This document shows, piece by piece, positions 55,885-64,000 of a stretch of DNA of 64,000 nucleotides (its first letter is position 1; each line of letters begins with the position of its first letter). Made by a program: the position numbers and the translations under genes. This stretch comes from Ectothiorhodospiraceae bacterium WFHF3C12 (lineage in GTDB: Bacteria; Pseudomonadota; Gammaproteobacteria; Nitrococcales; Nitrococcaceae). The notes beneath the pieces were generated by a model. That model was not told the DNA's origin. It ran no database searches and saw only the letters and a list, made by a program, of their open reading frames with translations. The stretch spans positions 1 to 64,000 of the forward strand of contig JACDUA010000001.1 of NCBI GenBank assembly GCA_013519935.1, in the 5' to 3' direction.

Positions 55885-55917
55885 CCGGTGCCGCCTGCGG
55901 CGGCACCGGTTCTTCTC
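55885..55917 (+). terminator. Intrinsic terminator after the TRAP binding protein
   Basis: 11-bp perfect stem CCGGTGCCGCC/GGCGGCACCGG with a TGC loop, then TTCTTCT. Confidence 0.82.
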
Positions 55918-56078
55918 GTCCAGCGGGTGGCCGCTGATCACCCGCCCTTGTCGGCGTGATCGCCCGTGTCGGCTCATCGCTTCTCTCCCGGATGAACGCC
56001 ACGGGACACGCACGGACTGTCTGTTTCTCCAGATATTCATTAGTTACCGGCCACATTCGAGAGAGCACTGGAGGTTAC

Positions 56079-57275
56079 TTGGCTACCCATGGCGCCGGGA
56101 ACCGATGGCAGACCGCGCCACACCTGCAGGCGGTATTGCTGATTGCCAGCACCATGACGGCCATGTCCGGGGCCATGGTGGCGCCGGCCCTGCCCGGCAT
56201 CGGCGCGCATTTCGCTGAATCCTCGGAGGTACTGGTCAAGCTGGTCCTGACCATGCCGGCACTCGTCATTGCCGTGTGCAGTCCGGCGGTCGGCTACGTG
56301 GCCGACCGGATCGGACGCAAACGGGTGCTTCTCGCTTCTCTGGTGCTCTACGGTCTCGCCGGTTGCAGCGGCGCGCTGATTGACCATATCGCCGTGCTGC
56401 TCGCCAGTCGCGCCCTCCTCGGCGTGGCGGTGGCCGGCCTGCTCAGCGTTACCCTGGCGCTCATAGGCGATTATTTCGAACACAACCGACGCGCGCGGCT
56501 GCTGGGCCTTCAGGGAAGCTTCATGTCCCTGGGCGGGGTCATCTTTCTGAACCTGGGCGGCGCCCTGGCGGCCTGGAGCTGGCGCGGCCCGTTTCTGGGT
56601 TACGTTGCCGCCCTGGCATTACTGCCATATGCCTGGCGCGTTCTGTATGAACCCGCCCCGCGCGGGCACGATCCGGACGCCGCGGTGCCCCACGCGCCCA
56701 CGCCGCTGGGTCGTGTGCTCATGGCCTATGCGATGGGACTGCTATGCATGCTGCTGTTCTACATGGTGCCGGCGCAGCTGCCGTTCCTGCTGGACCGGGC
56801 CTATCAGTCATCGCCGGTGGCCATCGGCGTGGCGGTATCCGGAGCCACGGTGACCGCCGCGGGCGCGTCTTTCGCCTATCCGCGGATCGCGGCGCGCCTG
56901 ACGGTGGCGTCGAGCTACGCCCTCGCCATGTTCCTGGTCGGCGCGGGATTCGCCCTGGTTAGCGTGGCCGGCAGCTACGCCGCCACGGCCGTTGGCGTCG
57001 CCGCAAGCGGTCTGGGATTCGGCCTGCTGGTGCCGAACACGACGAGCTGGCTGATGCGCATCGCGCCGGAAGCGGTCCGTGGGCGCGTTTTCGGGGGCTT
57101 CTCGTCCACGTTTTTCCTGGGGCAGTTCCTGTCCCCGCTGGCGATCGCGCCGCTGACCCTTTGGCTGGCTTCCCTTCGCGCGGTGTACATGGCCGCCGCG
57201 CTCCTGTGCTGCCTGCTGGCCGCCGCGATCCTGATAGCGGCGGCGATCCCGGCCAGCCGGCCAACAAGGCACTGA
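56079..57275 (+). CDS. MFS transporter (drug/metabolite efflux type)
   Basis: About 398 aa, 12 membrane helices. MFS loop motif GYVADRIGRKRVLLASLVLYG (about 70-90) and a C-terminal half ending in basic residues. Resembles Bcr/arabinose-polyketide efflux members; substrate unknown. The TTG at 56079 behind GGAGG is the best start I can find (gap only 4 bases); an upstream ORF extension to 55956 has no membrane or family character. Confidence 0.83.
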   Translation: MATHGAGNRWQTAPHLQAVLLIASTMTAMSGAMVAPALPGIGAHFAESSEVLVKLVLTMPALVIAVCSPAVGYVADRIGRKRVLLASLVLYGLAGCSGALIDHIAVLLASRALLGVAVAGLLSVTLALIGDYFEHNRRARLLGLQGSFMSLGGVIFLNLGGALAAWSWRGPFLGYVAALALLPYAWRVLYEPAPRGHDPDAAVPHAPTPLGRVLMAYAMGLLCMLLFYMVPAQLPFLLDRAYQSSPVAIGVAVSGATVTAAGASFAYPRIAARLTVASSYALAMFLVGAGFALVSVAGSYAATAVGVAASGLGFGLLVPNTTSWLMRIAPEAVRGRVFGGFSSTFFLGQFLSPLAIAPLTLWLASLRAVYMAAALLCCLLAAAILIAAAIPASRPTRH

Positions 57276-57322
57276 GCCGCCTGTGCAGCCGGCACAGCAG
57301 GCGCAAGGCGTCTGGTCGGGCC

Positions 57323-57736
57323 TCAGACCGGGCCGATCCAGGCCTCGCCCGTGACGCGCACGATCCCCGCCTCGTTCGTTGCACTCAACGCAACCGTGGC
57401 GAAGGTCTCGTCTCGATCTTCAACGTGGCCGGTCACGACACCTGTCACCGTCAAACGATCATGGACCGGTATCGGGGATACGAAGCGCGCCTTGAGCGCC
57501 CGGATCGACTGCCGGGGTACGCTGGATGTCAGGGCGCGACCTATGTAGGCCATGGCCAGCATGCCGTGGGCGAGCACATCATCGAGCCCGCTCTGGCGCG
57601 CGAAGTCGAGATCCACGTGGATGGGGTTGTGATCCCCCGAAGCGCCGGCGTAGAGCGCCAGGGTCAGCCGGGAAATGGGCGGCGCGCCCAGCTCGGGCAG
57701 CTCGTCGCCCACGGACAACGCTCCCGGGTCGATCAT
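57323..57736 (-). CDS. MaoC-type hot-dog (R)-enoyl-CoA hydratase subunit
   Basis: 137 aa. Hydratase-2 motif YAGASGDHNPIHVDLDFARQSGLDDVLAHGMLAMAYIGRAL (about 30-70), with the catalytic Asp/His pair. Its ATG overlaps the stop of the upstream gene as ATGA, so the two were made as coupled subunits of a two-part dehydratase (the FAS1-DH/MaoC pair). The partner is broken (see 57733-58172), so this subunit may be without its mate. Confidence 0.9.
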   Translation of the reverse strand: MIDPGALSVGDELPELGAPPISRLTLALYAGASGDHNPIHVDLDFARQSGLDDVLAHGMLAMAYIGRALTSSVPRQSIRALKARFVSPIPVHDRLTVTGVVTGHVEDRDETFATVALSATNEAGIVRVTGEAWIGPV

Positions 57737-58172
57737 GTCTTCACGCCCGCCGCGTTGCGCACCGCTATCACGGAGCGCAGGTCCGCCACGGGCGAGCCCT
57801 CGGGCCGCGAGACGGCCGTATCACGCACGACAAACTCCAACGCCCCGCCCTTGCGGGCGTAGATATCGCTGATGACCGATTCGAAGCGCAGCCAGTCCCC
57901 GGCATGGACCGGGTGGTGATACGTGAAGTGCTGCTCGCCGTGCAGTATCCGTCCCAGATCGATGCCCATGGTCCCCAGGTACGCATAAGGCTCGGGCACG
58001 TCCATGTCCAGGCAGAACAGGAAGGTCGGCGGCACCGGGAGGGCGGGATACCCGGCCGCCCGTGCCGCCGCCTCGTCTCGCCGATGACCCGAGCGAAGAA
58101 CCGCAGCCGCCCCGCCTCCACCTGCACGGTGTGAGGCGGCAGCCGCAAGCCGATGAATCCGCGGTCAATCAA
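57733..58172 (-). pseudogene. FAS1-like dehydratase (MaoC N-terminal type), frameshifted
   Basis: The family start IDRGFIGLRLPPHTVQVEAG...RFFARVIGET is read from a TTG at 58172, and the rest (AAARAAGYPALPVPPTFLFC...) continues in a different frame to the stop at 57733. The normal family sequence between them, about DPVYTDE, is missing. The gap corresponds to a ~19-base deletion near 58075-58082, which both removes the segment and shifts the frame. A GTG at 58035 could still start the C-terminal part. Real inactivation or a sequencing/assembly error; the intact ATGA overlap with its partner suggests the loss is recent. Confidence 0.8.
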
Positions 58173-58220
58173 GACCGATCCGGCGGTAACATACAGCCCG
58201 AGCCATCGGCCGCCTCGGGG

Positions 58221-59864
<1,644 letters not shown>

Positions 59865-59986
59865 GAACTTCCTCCTCCAAGGTCCTGTTCCGGCGCCCTC
59901 GGCACCGGAACCGAATCGGCAGTGGTCCGCAAAGCGGCCACCGCTTCTGTTGTATCCCGACGGTCCTTCGCGAACGCCCGGAAGCT

Positions 59987-61168
59987 TCAGAGGCGCTCGA
60001 TTATAGTGACGTTCGCCATACCGCCGCCCTCGCACATGGTCTGCAGACCATAGCGCCCGCCGCGCTGGCGCAGCGCATGTACCAGTGTAGTCATCAGCTT
60101 GGTGCCGGACCCGCCCAGCGGGTGGCCGAGGGCGATGGCACCGCCGTTGACGTTCAACCGCTCCGGGTCGGCACCAGTCACCTCCAGCCACGCCAACGGC
60201 ACGGGCGCGAAGGCCTCGTTGACCTCGAACAGGTCGATGTCGTCGATGCGCATGCCGGCCTTCTGGAGCGCCTTCTTGGTCGCCGGAATGGGCGCTTCCA
60301 GCATCACCACCGGATCGTGGCCCAGCACCGACATGTGGTGAATGCGCGCCAGCGGCTCCACGCCAAGCGCCTTGAGCCCCTTCTCGTTGACCACCATGAC
60401 ACCGGTGGCGCCGTCGCAGATCTGGCTGGCGTTCGCGGCGCTGATGTAGCCGCCCTCCTTCAGCGGCTCCACGCCCTGGATGCCCTCCAGGGAGGCGTCG
60501 AAGCGGATGCCCTCGTCCACCGTATGCATCTCGCCGCTGCTGCCGCCGTCGTAGGCCCGCGCCTCGACGGGCAGGATCTCGGCATCGAAGCGGCCCGCGT
60601 TGGTGGCCTCGATGGCCCGCTGGTGGCTGAGCAGCGAGAATTCATTGAGCTGATCCCGGGTCTGCCCGTATTTCTCGGCGATCATCTCGGCGCCCATGAA
60701 CTGGCTGAACTCCGGGACATCCGGGTAGCGCTCGCGGATCTCCGGGCTCATGTAGTGGCCCATGTCCGCCTTCTCGGGCAGGCGGATGGTGGAGAGCATG
60801 GGCACGCGGCTCATGCTCTCCACGCCGGCGGCGATGGTGACGTCCATGGCGCCGGACATGACGGCCTGGGCGGCGAAGTGCAGCGCCTGCTGGGAACTGC
60901 CGCACTGGCGGTCCACCGAGGTGCCGGGGACGGACTCCGGCAGGCAGGAGGCGAGCACCGCGTTGCGCCCGACATTGATCCCCTGCTCGCCCATCTGGCT
61001 GACGCAGCCCATGATCACGTCCTCGACCAGCGCGGGATCGGCGCCGGTGCGCTCGACAAGGCCATCGATTACCTTGGCGGCCAGATCCACCGGGTGCCAC
61101 CCGGACAGCCGCCCGCCCTTCTTGCCGCCCGCGGTTCGCGTTGCGGCGACGATATACGCTTCAGCCAT
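59987..61168 (-). CDS. Acetyl-CoA acetyltransferase (thiolase)
   Basis: 393 aa. Nucleophilic Cys in SVDRQCGSSQQALHFAAQAV (about 90), EAFAPVPLAWLEV, the His in GGAIALGHPLGGSGTKL (about 350) and the second Cys in MCEGGGMANVTII (about 380). It cleaves 3-ketoacyl-CoA in the last beta-oxidation step. The ATG at 61168 follows GAGGA; the preceding GTG is less well placed. 69 bases after the SDR gene. Confidence 0.93.
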   Translation of the reverse strand: MAEAYIVAATRTAGGKKGGRLSGWHPVDLAAKVIDGLVERTGADPALVEDVIMGCVSQMGEQGINVGRNAVLASCLPESVPGTSVDRQCGSSQQALHFAAQAVMSGAMDVTIAAGVESMSRVPMLSTIRLPEKADMGHYMSPEIRERYPDVPEFSQFMGAEMIAEKYGQTRDQLNEFSLLSHQRAIEATNAGRFDAEILPVEARAYDGGSSGEMHTVDEGIRFDASLEGIQGVEPLKEGGYISAANASQICDGATGVMVVNEKGLKALGVEPLARIHHMSVLGHDPVVMLEAPIPATKKALQKAGMRIDDIDLFEVNEAFAPVPLAWLEVTGADPERLNVNGGAIALGHPLGGSGTKLMTTLVHALRQRGGRYGLQTMCEGGGMANVTIIERL

Positions 61169-61237
61169 CACTTATGCTCCTCATGCGCTGCCGCGGGGTT
61201 ATCGCCCACGGCGGAATTTGATACGCCGGCCACGCCG

Positions 61238-62020
61238 CTACCGCGGCGCCATGCGGATGGCACCGTCCAGGCGCACGCTCTCGCCGTTGAGATAACCATT
61301 GGTCACCATGGTCTCGGCGAGCTGCGCGAATTCCGCCGGCAGCCCCAGACGTTTGGGGAACGGCACCGACGCCGAGAGCGCCTCCTTGACGTTGTCGGGT
61401 AGTCCCTGCATCAGCGGCGTGTCGAAGATGCCCGGCATGATGGTGTTCACCCGGATGCCCTCGTTCATCAGGTCGCGGGCCATGGGCAGGGTCATGCCGA
61501 CGATACCGGCCTTCGACGCCGAGTAAGCGGTCTGGCCGATCTGGCCGTCCTGGGCGGCGACGGAGGCCGTATGGAGGATGACGCCGCGCTCGCCGTCGGT
61601 CAGGGGCTCCAGGGTCAGCATACCGGCGGCGGACTTGGCGGCACAGCGGAAACTGCCGATCAGGTTGATCTGCAGGATCTTCTCGAACTCCGGCAGGGGG
61701 TGATGGGATATTTCGCCGCTGTCCTTGGCGCGGCTGGCGGTCTTGTTGGCGCTGCCGATGCCGGCGCAGTTGAACAGAATGCGCTCCTGGCCGATGGCCT
61801 CCCGGGACCTGGCGAAGGCGGCATCGACGCCGTCCTCGGAGGTCACGTCGGTGCGGCAGAAAACGCCGCCCAGCTCCCGAGCCAGCGCCTCGCCGCACTC
61901 CTCGTTCAGATCGAAGATGGCTACCCGCACACCCGAGGCGGCCAGCCGACGGGCAGCCGCCTCCCCCAGACCGGATGCGCCGCCGGTTACCACTGCAGAG
62001 ATCGAATCGTCCAGCTTCAT
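61238..62020 (-). CDS. Short-chain dehydrogenase, 3-hydroxyacyl-CoA dehydrogenase (HSD10-like)
   Basis: 260 aa. NAD-binding TGGASGLGEAAARRLAASGVRVAIFDLNEE, with an Asp at the end of strand 2 that favours NAD over NADP. Ser in HTASVAAQDGQIG, then YSASKAGIVGM with the catalytic Tyr/Lys. Closest in pattern to type II 3-hydroxyacyl-CoA dehydrogenases. First gene of the operon; the ATG at 62020 has GAGGA upstream, and operator site 4 is 137 bases before it. Confidence 0.92.
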   Translation of the reverse strand: MKLDDSISAVVTGGASGLGEAAARRLAASGVRVAIFDLNEECGEALARELGGVFCRTDVTSEDGVDAAFARSREAIGQERILFNCAGIGSANKTASRAKDSGEISHHPLPEFEKILQINLIGSFRCAAKSAAGMLTLEPLTDGERGVILHTASVAAQDGQIGQTAYSASKAGIVGMTLPMARDLMNEGIRVNTIMPGIFDTPLMQGLPDNVKEALSASVPFPKRLGLPAEFAQLAETMVTNGYLNGESVRLDGAIRMAPR

Positions 62021-62156
62021 TGGAATGTGTCCTCGCTCCGGATGAATAGCTCGCGGCGCGCCACGCGACAACGCCGTGGGGCCTTCGTCACGACGAAAAC
62101 CCGCCGATGGGCCGCCTGCCGACCCGCACTCTAGTCTCGACGCCCGGCATGGGGCA

Positions 62157-62172
62157 TCGTCGGAAGCGACGA
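62157..62172. promoter_or_regulatory. Lipid-block palindrome, site 4 (SDR / patatin)
   Basis: TCGTCGGAAGCGACGA, in the divergent spacer. A shorter relative with the same arms and only a 2-base centre, TCGTCACGACGA, is at 62085-62096. Confidence 0.6.
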
Positions 62173-62322
62173 AATGCGTTCAACCCTCACTGTCACCGGC
62201 GCCCGGAGCGCCGTCGGCGTCCCGGCCCCCGCTTCGCGGGGCGTTCGGCGTGCTATCGAGACTGGCGTGAGGGATCGAATGAACAATAATGGCCAAAGGC
62301 ACAACGCACGGGAGGGACCCTG

Positions 62323-63624
62323 ATGGACTATGAGACGCTGCTCCAGGATCCGCAGATTCAGGCCCTGCGCGACGAGCTGCATGCCCTGCGCGGGAGTGGG
62401 CGGGTCTTCAGCGACGTCGTCGACGGCGAGGGCAACCAGTACGTCGATCTGGTCATGGAGGGCGGCGGCACCCTGGGGCTGGCCCTGGTGGGCTACATCT
62501 GGGCCCTGGAAGAGGCCGGGATACGCTTCCTGGGCATTGGCGGCACCTCCGCCGGATCCATCGGTGCGATGCTGCTGGCCGGACTGGATGTGCCCCAGGC
62601 GAGAAAGTCGCCGGCTCTGATGGAAGCCCTGTCGTCCGTCGACTTCATCGAGTTCGTCGACGGCGGCTACAGCGCGCGCAAGCTCGCCGACGCCATCAGC
62701 GATGGGCGCCGCCTGCCCGCCCTTTTCTGGGGGTCCCTGCAGGCCGTGCGCGTGATTTTCGGGAAGTGGCGGCGCTGGGGCCTCAACCCCGGGGACAGCT
62801 TCGAGCAGTGGCTGGAGGGCACGCTGCGGCAAAGCGGTATTGACGACCTTGGCGCCCTGGAGCAACGACATGCGACACGCCCGGACGGGCTTGGCCTGCG
62901 CGGGGAGGCCGACAATGCGGCTGGCGGCCCGAGAACCTGGAAGCTCGCCGTCATCGCCGCCGATGTCGCAACCCAGAGCAAGGTGGTCTTTCCGGCGATG
63001 GGCCCCCTTTACTTCGACGTCGACCGCATTCACCCGGCGCGGTTCGTCCGCGCATCCATGGCCATCCCGATCTTCTTCCGCGCCCTGCGGCCCGACATCC
63101 CCCGCGAGGCCGGCTACCGCGAGCGGTGGAAGGCGCTCATGGGCCTGGATATCGGGGAACGGGACGAGCTCCCGGAATACGCCGTGTTCGTCGACGGCGG
63201 AGTGCTGTCGAACTTCCCCATCGCCGAGTTCCACGTGCGCCAGGGTATCCCCCAGCGGCCCACGTTCGGCGTGAAACTCGGCAGCTCGCACCAGTTCGAA
63301 CGCATCGAGGGTGTCTTCGAACTGCTCACGGGCATCTTCAATAGCGCACGGCGGATCCTCGACAAGGACTTCCTGCGCCGCAACCCGGACTACGACATGC
63401 TGGTCGCCGAGGTGGACACGAAGGGCTACAACTGGCTCCGGTTCAGCATGGACGAGGAAGAGCAGCTGGGACTGATCAAGCTTGGGGCGAGTGCCGCAAG
63501 GGACTTCCTCAAGAGCTTCGACTGGGCGGCCTACAAGCGTGTGCGCCAGAGCATGGCCGAAGCGGACCGTATCCACGCGGCATCGAGACCCGCGGATACG
63601 CAGGGCGATGAAACCGGGCATTGA
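62323..63624 (+). CDS. Patatin-like phospholipase
   Basis: 433 aa. Oxyanion GGGTLGLALVG (about 47-57), nucleophile Ser in GIGGTSAGSIGAM (GxSxG, about 74-86) and the dyad Asp in VDGGVLSNFPIAEF (about 290). No signal peptide, so probably an intracellular lipid acyl hydrolase releasing fatty acids. The ATG at 62323 follows GGAGGG. Divergent from the beta-oxidation operon and possibly under the same operator, which would link lipid breakdown to acid use. Confidence 0.9.
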   Translation: MDYETLLQDPQIQALRDELHALRGSGRVFSDVVDGEGNQYVDLVMEGGGTLGLALVGYIWALEEAGIRFLGIGGTSAGSIGAMLLAGLDVPQARKSPALMEALSSVDFIEFVDGGYSARKLADAISDGRRLPALFWGSLQAVRVIFGKWRRWGLNPGDSFEQWLEGTLRQSGIDDLGALEQRHATRPDGLGLRGEADNAAGGPRTWKLAVIAADVATQSKVVFPAMGPLYFDVDRIHPARFVRASMAIPIFFRALRPDIPREAGYRERWKALMGLDIGERDELPEYAVFVDGGVLSNFPIAEFHVRQGIPQRPTFGVKLGSSHQFERIEGVFELLTGIFNSARRILDKDFLRRNPDYDMLVAEVDTKGYNWLRFSMDEEEQLGLIKLGASAARDFLKSFDWAAYKRVRQSMAEADRIHAASRPADTQGDETGH

Positions 63625-63657
63625 CGGCGGCGCGGGCCGGCGCCGGGGAATCGGGAA

Positions 63658-63731
63658 TGGAGGCTAGGGCCGGAATCGAACCGACGTACACGGCTTTGCA
63701 GGCCGCTGCATCACCACTCTGCCACCTAGCC
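63658..63731 (-). tRNA. tRNA-Cys (GCA)
   Basis: 74 nt with encoded CCA. The minus strand begins GGCTAGGTGGCAGAGTGGTG, anticodon loop CTGCAAA (anticodon GCA), T-arm GGTTCGATTCC. A -10-like TATGAT (complement of 63744-63749) sits about 12 bases upstream, so it may have its own promoter. Confidence 0.97.
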
Positions 63732-63771
63732 TGAGTCGCGGGAATCATAACAAGCCGGCCGGACTATGACG

Positions 63772-63801
63772 AGTGCATGGCCGGCGTCACGGCCATGCAC
63801 T
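63772..63801. repeat. 12-bp perfect hairpin between tRNA-Cys and tRNA-Gly
   Basis: AGTGCATGGCCG, six-base loop, CGGCCATGCACT. No U-run. Lies between the tRNA-Gly terminator and the tRNA-Cys promoter region. Confidence 0.7.
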
Positions 63802-63869
63802 GACGCATGGGGGCGCCGCTTTCCAAACACGCTCGAAACCGTGTTTCGGCCGCCCCGGCCGGTGGAATC

Positions 63870-63896
63870 AAAAAACCCCGGCCGGGACCGGGGTTT
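63870..63896 (-). terminator. Intrinsic terminator downstream of tRNA-Gly
   Basis: On the minus strand AAACCCCGG, TCCCGG loop, CCGGGGTTT and a run of six T. It separates tRNA-Gly from tRNA-Cys transcription. Confidence 0.85.
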
Positions 63897-63904
63897 CTGA
63901 AATC

Positions 63905-63980
<76 letters not shown>

Positions 63981-64000
63981 TGCGTTGTTGGCGCACATTT

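Overview
The window is GC-rich gammaproteobacterial chromosome. Gene content (membrane nitrate reductase with a DNR-type regulator, the O2-independent ubiquinone genes ubiU/ubiV/ubiT, fabA/fabB, dxs, prfC, an AGCS and an NSS sodium-coupled transporter) and the many acidic proteins suggest a facultatively denitrifying, probably salt-adapted member of the Ectothiorhodospiraceae/Chromatiales or a neighbouring group. That placement is inference. I see no phage, plasmid, CRISPR or defence genes.

Layout. 1-9.6 kb: sirtuin deacylase; an unrecognised small protein whose leader carries a clear cobalamin riboswitch; a Sel1-repeat lipoprotein; oligopeptidase B with a small partner; a large MscS-type channel; an AidB-like flavoprotein. 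9.8-15.5 kb: a 1290-aa PilZ-DUF1631-GGDEF-EAL protein, a CBS protein and an alanine/glycine:Na+ symporter. 15.5-16.1 kb: a repeat nest with a 170-bp MITE-like element. 16.1-31.1 kb: respiratory nitrate reduction, with narK1-narK2-narG-narH-narJ-narI-ppiC on the minus strand and narX-narL-mobB-dnr divergent. 31.2-45.2 kb: prpE, a nicotinamidase-like gene, prfC, ycgN, dxs, trxA, ubiU-ubiV facing ubiT, fabA-fabB and an NSS transporter. 45.4-64 kb: an 18-kb block between tRNA-Leu(UAA) and tRNA-Cys(GCA)/tRNA-Gly(GCC), made of a MalT-like regulator and acyl-CoA (fatty-acid or branched/steroid-type) degradation genes, an orphan TRAP binding protein, an MFS carrier and a patatin lipase.

How the parts work together. 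Five FNR/DNR-type boxes (TTGAY-N4-RTCAA family) lie before narK1, prpE, ubiU, ubiT/fabA and aidB/PilZ-GGDEF-EAL. This suggests one anaerobic regulon read by the dnr product encoded here: it would supply nitrate uptake, nitrate reductase, its cofactor (mobB) and oxygen-free quinone synthesis. The lipid block has its own candidate operator, a 16-bp palindrome with TCGTC and GACGA arms, found once before each of four gene groups.

Most unusual observations: (i) the riboswitch over an orphan gene; (ii) two small reading frames that bridge narG-narH and narJ-narI with 4-base ATGA overlaps at both ends; (iii) long perfect palindromes at the narK1/narK2 and narK2/narG junctions; (iv) the shared lipid-block operator; (v) a MaoC/FAS1-type dehydratase broken by an apparent ~19-base deletion; (vi) the separation of the tRNA genes that form glyW-cysT-leuZ in E. 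coli.
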